A DNA stretch of 64,000 nt, from NCBI GenBank assembly GCA_964411985.1, contig CAYPNF010000002.1, positions 186,001-250,000 of the forward strand, in the 5' to 3' direction. The notes under the pieces were generated by a model, which ran no database searches, had not been told where the DNA came from, and saw nothing but the letters and a program-made list of their open reading frames with translations. Shown here piece after piece: positions 14,706-23,114 of the stretch. The stretch is from CAYPNF01 sp964411985. GTDB lineage: Bacteria; Verrucomicrobiota; Verrucomicrobiia; Limisphaerales; J093. The translations under genes and the position numbers were made by a program. Numbering within the stretch: the first letter of the stretch is position 1; every line of letters starts with the position of its first letter.

Positions 14706-17621
14706 ATGAACAAGACATTCCTGTTGGCAACCGCCATCCTGGTGAAGGCTTCTGGGCTTCTAGGGGAGAATGGCCGAGCCGCGGCTGCAATTGCCTGTCC
14801 GAGCGATGCCCCGGCCAATGTGAAACTAGCCGCGCAGGAAGTTCGCCGGTATGTGTATCTTCGCACTGGTGAACTCTTGTCGATCAAAGCGGATCGCGGG
14901 ATGATCCGGTTCCAGACCGACAGTTCGCTCGAAGCTGAGGAATACCGGCTCAAGTCCGACGGCAGCCGCCTCGTGATCTCCGGCGGGAGCGACGTTGCTG
15001 TCCTTTATGGCGCGTATGCTTTTGCGGAGAAGCTTGGCGTGCGGTTCTACTTGCATGGCGACACGATTCCGGACCAGAGGGTACCGTTGGCGTTGCCGTT
15101 GCTGGATGAAGTGCGCAAGCCGCTCTTTGAAACGAGGGGGATCCAACCGTTCCATGATTTTCCTGAAGGGCCGGATTGGTGGAACCAGGACGATTACTTG
15201 GCCTATTTGAGTCAGCTAGCCAAGCTACGCATGAACTTCCTGGGCCTGCACTGTTATCCCGAGGGCGGGGTAGGTCCGGAGTCGCTTGTCTGGATTGGTT
15301 TGCCGGAGGATCTCAGGGCGGATGGAACCGTGAGGTTCAGTTACCCGTCCTACTGGCACAGCACGGCGCGATCCAACGCTTTCAACTACGCCCCCATGAA
15401 GACGTCGGAGTACAGCGGTGGTGCGGCACAGCTCTTTCCGGCCGACGACTACGGACCGGAGGTGATGGAGGGCTGCATGCCTTTGCCGCAGGGGGTGGAG
15501 CAAAGCAACGAGCTTTTCGACCGGGTGGGGAGGCAGATGCGCGTGGTATTTGCGGAAGCGAGGCGACTGGGGGTCAAGACCTGTGTTGGGACCGAGACCC
15601 CGCTCACCATTCCTTCCCCGCTCCGGGAGAGGATCAAACAGTCCGGCAGGAATCCCGACGACCCGGCTGCTCGGTTTGCGCTCTATCTGGGGATGTTCCA
15701 ACGAATCGCACAGGTGTACCCTGCGGATTACTATTGGCTTTGGACCCCGGAAGGTTGGACCTGGGGAGGCAATAAGCCGGAAGAGTTTGCGGCGACGAAG
15801 CAGGACATTTTGACGGCTCTCCAAGCACTTCGGGTGCTGGGCGATCCGTTCACCCTGGCGACTTGTGGCTGGGTGCTTGGCCCACAAGACAACCGATCCG
15901 CACTCGACGAGTTTCTCCCGAAGACCGCTCCCATGAGCTGCATCAACCGCACTGTGGGGCACGATGGTGTGGAGCCGGCCTTTGCCGGCATAGCGGGGCG
16001 ACCGAAATGGGCGATTCCCTGGATGGAGAACGATCCGAACCTGATTGGACCGCAGCCCTGGGTGGCACGGATGCGTTACGATGCGGTAGATGCGCGGCGT
16101 TTCGGCTGCAGTGGCCTGCTCGGAATCCATTGGCGTACCAAGGCGCTCGCACCCAACGTCGCCGCCCTGGCCGCCGCCGCTTGGGATCAGTCTTGGGTTC
16201 CAGCCAGTTTCGACACCAGTTTGGCCAAGCCACAGAAGACAGGGGATGGGGCGGTGGGAGGCCAGACGGTGAGCTTCAATGAGCAGGTGGGGGGTACCGC
16301 TTTACCCTCGGTTTATCAGACGGTGCGGTACGGCATGAACGGCTACAACCTGACCGTTCCCAACGGCGGCTATACGGTGACCTTGCAGTTCAACGAACCG
16401 CACTACACTGCTGCCGGCAAGCGCGTCTTCGGCGCGAGGCTTCAAGGACAGCAAGTTCTTACCCACTTGGACATCTTCGCCAGAGTAGGACGAAATCAGG
16501 CTCTCGACCAGGCCTACCCTGGTGTGGTGGTCACGAATGGCCTGCTTCGTATCGATTTCACCGCCGAAACCGAGTTTCCGTGCATCGCGGGCATCTCCAT
16601 AGAGGGTACCACCCAGGCCAGCAATCAAGTGGCCGGGCAACCGTTTTCGCGAAAGATCAACTGTGGAGGCGATGCCGTGGCCGATTACGAGGCCGACCGC
16701 TTGGCCGAGGGAGCCCAGGGTTCAGCTCCCAAGTCCCGTGCCATGCCTATCCAGGATTTCTACCTCGACTTTGCCCGCGCAAACTTCGGAGCCAGCGTGG
16801 CTGAGCCAGTCGGGGAGATTTTGGCCCGGATTGACGGCATCCACCTTCCCCAGATCAGCGACTGGAAAACCGGGCCCGGCGATCTTGTGCCAATTAGTGC
16901 ACCGTGGAGTGAGGTGAAGAAACAGTACCTGTTTGTGGACGAGCTGGGAGGTCTCCGGGCGCAGATCAAGAGCCCCGGTGATTTGGAGCGGTTCGATTAC
17001 TGGCTGAACACCTATCGGGCTATGTCGGTGATGGCAGAGGTCAGCTGCCAGCGTGGAGAACTGGATCAGGCGATGAAGGAGAAGGACTATACCAAGGCCT
17101 TGTCGGCCCGGCTGCGACTGGCGAAAGCCTGGAGCCGCCTGCTTTCCCTGCAGGCTTCGATTGTCGACACTCCGGGTGAGATGGGAACTATCGCCAACTT
17201 GGAACAGCATGTCCGCCGCCACGCTGGCTTCCTGGAAGCCCATGACAAGGCCCTGGAGCAGGGGTTGGGCTCGGCGCTTCCGCCCGAAGCTCGACCTAGC
17301 AAGGAGTATACCGGCCCGACCCGCATTCTGGTGCCGACCGTGAGATCCGTGGTTCGTCGAGGTGAAGCTCTCACCCTCCCCGTGATGGTCCTGAACTCGG
17401 GGGTGCCAAGCACGGGTACAGTGCATTTTCGGGCCATGGGGAAAGGAAGATGGCGGAAGTTGCCTTTGGCCCATGTGGGGCGCGCTGTTTTCGAGGTGCA
17501 GTTACCGCGGGCACAGGAAACGTTGGAATACTACGTTACCGCCGAGACGACGTCCGGGCGCAAGTGGGTGTGGCCAGCAACAGCCCCGGAACTGAACCAA
17601 ACGGTGGTGGTTCGGGAATAG
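14706..17621 (+). CDS. Very large secreted protein with GH-like N-terminal and malectin-like domains
   Basis: 971 residues with a cleavable signal (to about residue 27). Residues 30-125 form an alpha/beta domain like those preceding GH20/GH67 catalytic barrels (NVKLAAQEVRRYVYLRTG, LVISGGSDVAVLYGAYAFAEKLGVRFY). Residues 140-500 look like a TIM-barrel glycosidase (RMNFLGLHCYPEG, YYWLWTPEGWTWGG, GLLGIHWRTKALAP). Residues about 515-640 match malectin-type carbohydrate-binding domains (NGGYTVTLQFNEPHYTAAGKRVF, LRIDFTAETEFPCIAGISIEG). A helical region and a final beta domain close the protein. The likely role is periplasmic or extracellular polysaccharide breakdown. The catalytic acids cannot be assigned. 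Confidence 0.7.
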   Translation: MNKTFLLATAILVKASGLLGENGRAAAAIACPSDAPANVKLAAQEVRRYVYLRTGELLSIKADRGMIRFQTDSSLEAEEYRLKSDGSRLVISGGSDVAVLYGAYAFAEKLGVRFYLHGDTIPDQRVPLALPLLDEVRKPLFETRGIQPFHDFPEGPDWWNQDDYLAYLSQLAKLRMNFLGLHCYPEGGVGPESLVWIGLPEDLRADGTVRFSYPSYWHSTARSNAFNYAPMKTSEYSGGAAQLFPADDYGPEVMEGCMPLPQGVEQSNELFDRVGRQMRVVFAEARRLGVKTCVGTETPLTIPSPLRERIKQSGRNPDDPAARFALYLGMFQRIAQVYPADYYWLWTPEGWTWGGNKPEEFAATKQDILTALQALRVLGDPFTLATCGWVLGPQDNRSALDEFLPKTAPMSCINRTVGHDGVEPAFAGIAGRPKWAIPWMENDPNLIGPQPWVARMRYDAVDARRFGCSGLLGIHWRTKALAPNVAALAAAAWDQSWVPASFDTSLAKPQKTGDGAVGGQTVSFNEQVGGTALPSVYQTVRYGMNGYNLTVPNGGYTVTLQFNEPHYTAAGKRVFGARLQGQQVLTHLDIFARVGRNQALDQAYPGVVVTNGLLRIDFTAETEFPCIAGISIEGTTQASNQVAGQPFSRKINCGGDAVADYEADRLAEGAQGSAPKSRAMPIQDFYLDFARANFGASVAEPVGEILARIDGIHLPQISDWKTGPGDLVPISAPWSEVKKQYLFVDELGGLRAQIKSPGDLERFDYWLNTYRAMSVMAEVSCQRGELDQAMKEKDYTKALSARLRLAKAWSRLLSLQASIVDTPGEMGTIANLEQHVRRHAGFLEAHDKALEQGLGSALPPEARPSKEYTGPTRILVPTVRSVVRRGEALTLPVMVLNSGVPSTGTVHFRAMGKGRWRKLPLAHVGRAVFEVQLPRAQETLEYYVTAETTSGRKWVWPATAPELNQTVVVRE

Positions 17622-17753
17622 CTCAGCAGCAATCGGCTTCCTTGTGGGTCGGATGCAGTGGGCTACTGGGGCGTCTCCAGCCGAGGTGCCCCTGGTGTAC
17701 ATGGACAAAACTGCGGCTTCTCAAGTGGACAAAAGCCGTCTATGTTACTGGGA

Positions 17754-18218
17754 ATGGCTTTGGTACGGATACTTGTGGATGGTTTCAGTCTGCTGCACGG
17801 CTGGCCTGAGCTGGCCTCGGGAAGACCGCGCCATTCAGACGTGGCACGGGAGGCATTAGTCCAAGTCTTGAGGCAGTACAGTGACGCCTGTGGCACGCCG
17901 ATTACGGTGGTCTATGATGGGCGGACAGGTGTCGGCCGACCCTCCCGAGCCAGGAAAGCAGAGAATCCCGAGGTGCTTTACACCGAGTCGGGGCAGACCG
18001 CGGATGCCGTAATCGAAAGGGTGACCCACCGCATGAAACGTTATGGGGAGGTATTGGTGGTCACCGACGATTATGCGGAGCGTGATACGATTCTCTCCCT
18101 GGGTGGATTGGCGAGCAACTGTGAGAATTTCATCCGGACGGTGCAATCGTCACTGGCGGATTTGGAGCGGGAAGTTGCAGTGCACAATCGGCGCGAAAGG
18201 AGCCGTTTTCGCTTATGA
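17754..18218 (+). CDS. YacP-like NYN domain protein (putative ribonuclease)
   Basis: The start MALVRILVDGFSLLHGW gives the first acidic strand of the NYN/PIN-like fold. It continues with ITVVYDGRTG, YTESGQTADAVIERV (acidic site) and YGEVLVVTDDYAERDTIL. The family (B. subtilis YacP/Rae1) cleaves mRNA on the ribosome, and the expected acidic residues are present. An upstream ATG at 17742 is in frame and possible. The stop overlaps the next start (ATGA at 18215), implying coupled translation with the vWA protein. Confidence 0.78.
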   Translation: MALVRILVDGFSLLHGWPELASGRPRHSDVAREALVQVLRQYSDACGTPITVVYDGRTGVGRPSRARKAENPEVLYTESGQTADAVIERVTHRMKRYGEVLVVTDDYAERDTILSLGGLASNCENFIRTVQSSLADLEREVAVHNRRERSRFRL

Positions 18219-19687
18219 GCAGACACCTATTTCCTCATCAGGGTCGGGACAGGCAGTTTGGTGGACCGTTGGGTTGGTTTTTGTGCTGGGGGCTTGTGCT
18301 TCTCGCCGGGGTTGGCTTTGGTGAGATCTCGGCTGCGGAGCTCTCGCCTCCGCCGCGCCGCTATCTCCTCGTGGTGGACACCTCCTTCTCGATGGGACGT
18401 TGTGGCCCGGCCGCGCGGGCGGCCGTGGCGGAAGCGGCGACAACGGGTCTGCAGGGGAGGATGAGGGACGGGGACGCTTTCGACCTTTGGACGTTTGACG
18501 CCTTCACGCGAACGCGCAGCTACCCACCTCAGGTTTGGATGCGTGACCTCAGCCAAGCAGCAGGCCGAAGGGTGTCGGAGTTCATGGCTCGGACCCGCTT
18601 CGAGGGGCAGGGACGCCCGGAAGTGTTGATCAAGGACCTTTTGGCGGGGATCAAGACGCAGACAAACCTTTCCGTGGTGATCATTACCGATGGTGAAAGC
18701 GCCTTTCAAGGGACGCCATTCGACTCGGCGATCAACGCCGCTCTCAAGAGCCGCTACCGGGATTTGCACCAGGCGCGCAAGCCGTTTCAAGTGGTCCTGG
18801 AGGCTGAGGAAGGCCAGTTGCGCTACTGGAGCGTAAGTGCTGCCGGGGAGGCGCTGAAGTTCGCGCGTCCTTTGGAGCCTGAGCGGGTATTGGCCAAGCT
18901 CGCTCCTCAGGAGCTACTTTCGTCAAGCGCCACGAACAAGGTGGTATCGACCTCTGCGGTGGCTGAGGCTAAGCCTGAGACCCCTCCCACCCAAACGGAC
19001 AAGCCACAGGCAGCAGCAGTGTCCCCTCCCACTACCCTGCCAGCACCCACAGCGCCTCCCGTGTCATCACTGACTCAACCCAAAACCACCACGCCAGCGG
19101 TGCCTCTTCAGGCCGCCCCGTCGGGACTGCCTGCTGTTCAACCTGTGAAGGAAACGCCATCCAAGGCCAAGGTGGCAGGCACTGCTGAATCTCCCGTTGC
19201 ATCACCCGCCAAGCAACCTGCTGAAGCTGCTCCACCAGTCCTTGCGCAGAGGCAGGCCCAGACTCAGGCAGCCCCCAAACCCCCACCGGCAACAACAGCT
19301 TCACCCACTCAGCCGTCGGTTGCCCAGATTCCCGCACCCCCGGTGCGCGCGACCTCGCCGACCCCTCCCCCCCCGGCTGAACCCGCCAAGAAGCTGGAAT
19401 CGCCGCCGCAGGTGCCCGTATCGATGGCAACACCTTCCGTAACGTCGAACCAGGCACCCGCTGTGAATGCCCAAGAAGCGGTCCAGAAGCCGAAACCGGC
19501 GGTTCAGCCTAACGAAGCGATGTTGCTTCCCCAGCCAGGGGACCGAGGGCGAAAAACCAACCTGTTCATTGCCGGTGGCTTGCTCCTGCTTGCCGTGGGC
19601 CTCGTGACCTGGCTGTGGATCCAGCGACGCAGTCCCAGAGGGGCAAGTTTGATCACCAAATCCATGGACCGTTCAGGGCCCCATTGA
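18215..19687 (+). CDS. von Willebrand factor A domain protein with proline-rich stalk and C-terminal membrane anchor
   Basis: A signal or membrane segment (residues 20-40) is followed by a vWA domain with the metal-ion site DTSFSM (D-x-S-x-S) near residue 50, LWTFDAF and IITDGES. Residues about 235-450 are an extended Pro/Ala/Thr/Gln-rich linker (PPTTLPAPTAPP-type). Then comes LFIAGGLLLLAVGLVTWLW, a single membrane helix, and a basic tail. The layout suggests an envelope protein whose vWA head is held away from the membrane by a flexible stalk. It is coupled to the YacP-like gene. Ligand unknown. Confidence 0.8.
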   Translation: MSRHLFPHQGRDRQFGGPLGWFLCWGLVLLAGVGFGEISAAELSPPPRRYLLVVDTSFSMGRCGPAARAAVAEAATTGLQGRMRDGDAFDLWTFDAFTRTRSYPPQVWMRDLSQAAGRRVSEFMARTRFEGQGRPEVLIKDLLAGIKTQTNLSVVIITDGESAFQGTPFDSAINAALKSRYRDLHQARKPFQVVLEAEEGQLRYWSVSAAGEALKFARPLEPERVLAKLAPQELLSSSATNKVVSTSAVAEAKPETPPTQTDKPQAAAVSPPTTLPAPTAPPVSSLTQPKTTTPAVPLQAAPSGLPAVQPVKETPSKAKVAGTAESPVASPAKQPAEAAPPVLAQRQAQTQAAPKPPPATTASPTQPSVAQIPAPPVRATSPTPPPPAEPAKKLESPPQVPVSMATPSVTSNQAPAVNAQEAVQKPKPAVQPNEAMLLPQPGDRGRKTNLFIAGGLLLLAVGLVTWLWIQRRSPRGASLITKSMDRSGPH

Positions 19688-19706
19688 GGCTGCTTGGAGG
19701 GGCTGA

Positions 19707-20984
19707 CTAGGCGACCGCCCAGGCAGGCGGGTTTTGCAGTTGGTACAGCACTTCCCCGGCCTTCGGCACGAACAGAATGCCTTCCTCTTCGCGGTGGGCG
19801 AATGTCTCCGGTTGAATCTCACCAGGGTCACGGTATCCAAGGTTGACCGACCGGCAAATGCTCTCAGGAATGGCGGTTGCAAGAGTGACCCGAGCTCGGC
19901 GGCGTTCGGTGATTCCATCGAAAGTTCCGAGGCCATGCACGTGGGTGGAGTGCGCGAGGACTCCCCAGGGGTATTTGCTAAAACGATCCCACTGCTTCAG
20001 GAAATAATCTCGGCAGTGGTAACCCACTTCGCGGATGGTTGCCCCGTGAGTCACGCAGATCTCGCGGATGTGAGGAGCGTAGATAATCAGTTCTCCGCCA
20101 TCTGCCAGGACGGATTCCAGCTTGTACATGCATTTGCCTGCCGTCCAAATCTCATCGTACATGACGGGTGCCGCCGCGAGGATCGTGTGAAAGGGCTTTT
20201 CTTTGCGGACGATGTGGTGCTGCCTCGAGACCTCGACGGCCGCGCTCCAGGCTTCTTCAGGCGTGCCGTAGTGCAGTCCTGCCAGACCGCCTCGGTCCAC
20301 GACCATGCAGAAACAGGATTTGTGCAGCTTGACCAACGCACCTGCGCGATCCACCACCTTGCGGACAGGCGTCCATTTGTTCCCAATGATCCTAGGGGTG
20401 GTCATGACCGCCCCGAGCCAGTGGAAGAAGTTCAGAATGTGGGGGCCAGCGACTCCCGGGAAAAGGTATTTGTTTCCCCCCGAGAATCCCACGACCTCGT
20501 GGGGAAACACCGGCCCCAGAATGAGAATATGATCGTAGTCGAAGAGCCTTCGGTTCACCTCCACGGGTACTTCCTGTGAGAAGAGGCCTCCGGTGATCTC
20601 CTCCACCTCGGTGCAAGTAAGCGTTCCGACTTGCCTCAACTCCGACGGATTGTCCCAGGCGTGGTTGAAGAAGCGCACCTTTGCGTATTCGTTTCGTCGC
20701 TGTTCCGGTGTGATCTCCAGTCTTAAGCAGATGGCGGTTTCCGACATCGGTTGATGAGTTCCGAGTGCCACTAGAATATCGAGGGCTGCGGCGGAGGGAG
20801 AGAGGTTTTCGTGAATGGCGCGAAACAGGAGGCCGACTGGCGCGGTTCTGGTTTGGTCGGGGATGATCAACAACACTTTTTGGCCAGAGAACTTGCCGCT
20901 TGCGCAGCACTCCTTCACAAAGTCACTTATGACTTTGGGCTCCAAAAGACGGTGCGGGGGCGCGATGATTCCCGAGGTTTGCAT
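19707..20984 (-). CDS. LarA-family nickel-pincer racemase/epimerase homologue (DUF2088)
   Basis: The 425-residue protein shows the LarA landmarks: IPDQTRTAPVG (substrate-binding Arg region), ALGTHQPMSE (catalytic His), PHEVVGFSGGNKYLFPGVAG with the Lys that in LarA carries the nickel-pincer nucleotide, and HILNFFHWLG (second His). These are the residues for cofactor binding and proton transfer. Characterised members racemise or epimerise alpha-hydroxy acids. The larB, larC and larE cofactor genes are not in this window. It lies 10 bp downstream of an SDR gene in the same direction. Substrate unknown, probably a sugar acid judging by the neighbour. Confidence 0.87.
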   Translation of the reverse strand: MQTSGIIAPPHRLLEPKVISDFVKECCASGKFSGQKVLLIIPDQTRTAPVGLLFRAIHENLSPSAAALDILVALGTHQPMSETAICLRLEITPEQRRNEYAKVRFFNHAWDNPSELRQVGTLTCTEVEEITGGLFSQEVPVEVNRRLFDYDHILILGPVFPHEVVGFSGGNKYLFPGVAGPHILNFFHWLGAVMTTPRIIGNKWTPVRKVVDRAGALVKLHKSCFCMVVDRGGLAGLHYGTPEEAWSAAVEVSRQHHIVRKEKPFHTILAAAPVMYDEIWTAGKCMYKLESVLADGGELIIYAPHIREICVTHGATIREVGYHCRDYFLKQWDRFSKYPWGVLAHSTHVHGLGTFDGITERRRARVTLATAIPESICRSVNLGYRDPGEIQPETFAHREEEGILFVPKAGEVLYQLQNPPAWAVA

Positions 20985-20994
20985 AGGGAACAGC

Positions 20995-21801
20995 TCAGAT
21001 GGTTTGGGCTAGAAAGCCTCCGTCAACCCGGATATCGGTCCCCGTGACAAAACCACTCGCTTTAGAACTCGCCAGGAAAACTACGGCTCCGGCCAATTCG
21101 CTTGGTTCCCCCATGCGTGCCATTGGGGTGTGGGAGAGAATCGACCGAGCGCGCGGGGTGGGGGTGCCGTCCTCCTGAAACAGAAGGCGCCGGTTTTGTT
21201 CGCCCGGAAAAAAGCCTGGGGTGATGCTGTTGACTCGGACGCCTTGGGGAGCCCACTCGCGGGCGAGGAATTGTGTCAAACTTAGGACCGCAGCTTTCGC
21301 GGCAGAGTAGGACACTACACGTGAAAGGGGCAGGTGAGCCGAAACGCTGGTAATGTTGATAATGCTGCCGCGTCCCCGTTGCACCATAGCGGGGCCGAAT
21401 TCCTGGCAGGGGAACAAAGCCCCGCCCACCAGGTTGAGATCGAAATTGGCCCGCCAATCGGCCGCCTGGATTTGCTCGAAGGGACGATCCGGTGTGACTG
21501 TCACCTTGGGATCATTCCCACCGGCCGCATTCACCAGGACCGTGGGTGTGCCAAGGGTCTGTGCGAGCATCTGGTGAGCCGATTTCAGACTGTTGGGGTC
21601 CAAGGCATCGGCCGGGACGAAGAGAGCCTGGCCCGACTTGGCGCGGATCTTCGCCGCGCGGGCCTCTCCGCGATCTGAATTCCGCCCCAGGATCGCGACT
21701 CGGGCTCCCGCGCTGGCGAGGGCCTCTGCCATCGCGCCTCCGAGCACGCCGCTCCCACCCAGTACCACCGCCACTTCATTCGTTAAGTCAAACAGGTCCA
21801 T
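20995..21801 (-). CDS. SDR-family oxidoreductase (mannonate/gluconate dehydrogenase-like)
   Basis: 268 residues with the classical short-chain dehydrogenase pattern: VVLGGSGVLGGAMA (cofactor loop), VLVNAAGG, SIINITSVSA, the catalytic YSAAK and NSITPGFF. The end SGFVTGTDIRVDGGF is also family-typical. The closest groups I recall are D-mannonate/fructuronate and gluconate oxidoreductases. It is the first gene of a two-gene unit with the LarA homologue, suggesting that the two act on the same hydroxy acid. Confidence 0.87.
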   Translation of the reverse strand: MDLFDLTNEVAVVLGGSGVLGGAMAEALASAGARVAILGRNSDRGEARAAKIRAKSGQALFVPADALDPNSLKSAHQMLAQTLGTPTVLVNAAGGNDPKVTVTPDRPFEQIQAADWRANFDLNLVGGALFPCQEFGPAMVQRGRGSIINITSVSAHLPLSRVVSYSAAKAAVLSLTQFLAREWAPQGVRVNSITPGFFPGEQNRRLLFQEDGTPTPRARSILSHTPMARMGEPSELAGAVVFLASSKASGFVTGTDIRVDGGFLAQTI

Positions 21802-21907
21802 GGTGTGGGCAAGGATGGAAGAGCCACAGCAGGGAAGAAAGCAAAAACCTCACCGCCCCCATCGTATCCACTGGCCAAATGGTGGAAGCCAGCTTAGAGT
21901 CTTTTCG

Positions 21908-22843
21908 ATGAACCATTTGAGCCTGCCACCGGTGCGTCCGGAGGCGATCCTTACCCACGAGAGTGACTTGGACGGTTTTCTCTCCGGTTGCCTGTTGCGC
22001 AACCTCGCCAAGCACGTTCATGGGCAGGAACCGCCTCTGTTGGCCTACCACAACCACAATTGGCGGCAGAGGCCGATGTCGGAGAAGGCTGCTTGGGTGA
22101 GTGATTTGGCTTTTGAAGCCCGCCTGGACAGACCTGGGTGGCTGATTGTGGATCACCACGCTACCGAGGTGAAACCCAGGAACGCTGTTTTGGTGCATGA
22201 TCCGCTTAAGTCGGCGGCACTGTTGGTTTGGGAACTCTGCGTTCAAGCCGGACTTGTGATGCCCGGTTTGGAGAGGCTTGTTCAGCTCAGCAACATCTCG
22301 GATTTATTCCTCGTGGATGACCCGGACTTCCCTCTCGCCAGTGACTATGCTGCCTTGGTCAAGTCCTATGGATTTTGGAATCTCCATGAGTTGGTGGGTG
22401 GTAAGGTGGAGGGCCTATTGGATCATCCCCTTCTGGAAGTGATGGCCGTAAAGCGGCGCGTGGAGGATCCCATTGGGTTGGATTGGAGTCGCAGAAACAT
22501 CGAGGTGATCACTCCAACGGTGGGGTACGTTGACACCCTCGTGGGGAACAGCAACCTGATTGTGCATCGGTTGTTAAATGACCCGGGCAATCGGTATCCG
22601 GTTCTTCTGACATTGTTTAGAAAAGGGAATGGGATGATGATTGCGAGTCTGCGCAGCCGCAACCGGGAGGCTCTCTCGGTGGCTGAACGACTGCAGGGAG
22701 GAGGACATCCCAACGCATCCGGAGCTACTTTGCCTCGATCCGTGCAGAATATCGAGGACGCGCTTGCTTACCTTCGTAAGACCCTCAATCCTGTTGAGGT
22801 TCCTAGGGGGGATGGTGTGGCTGAGTTATTTCAATCTGACTGA
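21908..22843 (+). CDS. DHH-family phosphoesterase
   Basis: 311 residues. Metal-binding motifs of the DHH superfamily are visible: H17-E-S-D20-L-D22 (motif I), SDLAF near 65 (motif II) and VDHHATE (D82-H83-H84). The DHHA1 substrate-binding end GGGHPNASGATL lies at about residues 270-285. Relatives hydrolyse nanoRNA, pAp or cyclic dinucleotides. The sequence is closest in layout to NrnA-like enzymes but with a longer middle. ATG 21908 is chosen because the upstream extension overlaps the divergent SDR gene. Confidence 0.82.
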   Translation: MNHLSLPPVRPEAILTHESDLDGFLSGCLLRNLAKHVHGQEPPLLAYHNHNWRQRPMSEKAAWVSDLAFEARLDRPGWLIVDHHATEVKPRNAVLVHDPLKSAALLVWELCVQAGLVMPGLERLVQLSNISDLFLVDDPDFPLASDYAALVKSYGFWNLHELVGGKVEGLLDHPLLEVMAVKRRVEDPIGLDWSRRNIEVITPTVGYVDTLVGNSNLIVHRLLNDPGNRYPVLLTLFRKGNGMMIASLRSRNREALSVAERLQGGGHPNASGATLPRSVQNIEDALAYLRKTLNPVEVPRGDGVAELFQSD

Positions 22844-23114
22844 AGACCAACGATATAGGATTTGGCTACTTAAGGGGCGACCCTTTTGTGCCGATACCTG
22901 ATCAGCGAAAATGGTTCCTGGGCGTCGCTGGTAGGTACAGTGTGGGTGGGTGCGGTTAGGGAAGGATTGGCTTCGCTAGTTCGTTTGATGCTCTAGTGCA
23001 GGTAGATACGAAGAAGCGGTGATAGGGCCAAATGGTTCATTTTCATGATATCCCTTCTTGGCAAAGGTGTGTCTCTCAGATTAACCTTGCTGGATTGGAA
23101 GTTAGACTGCGCGA

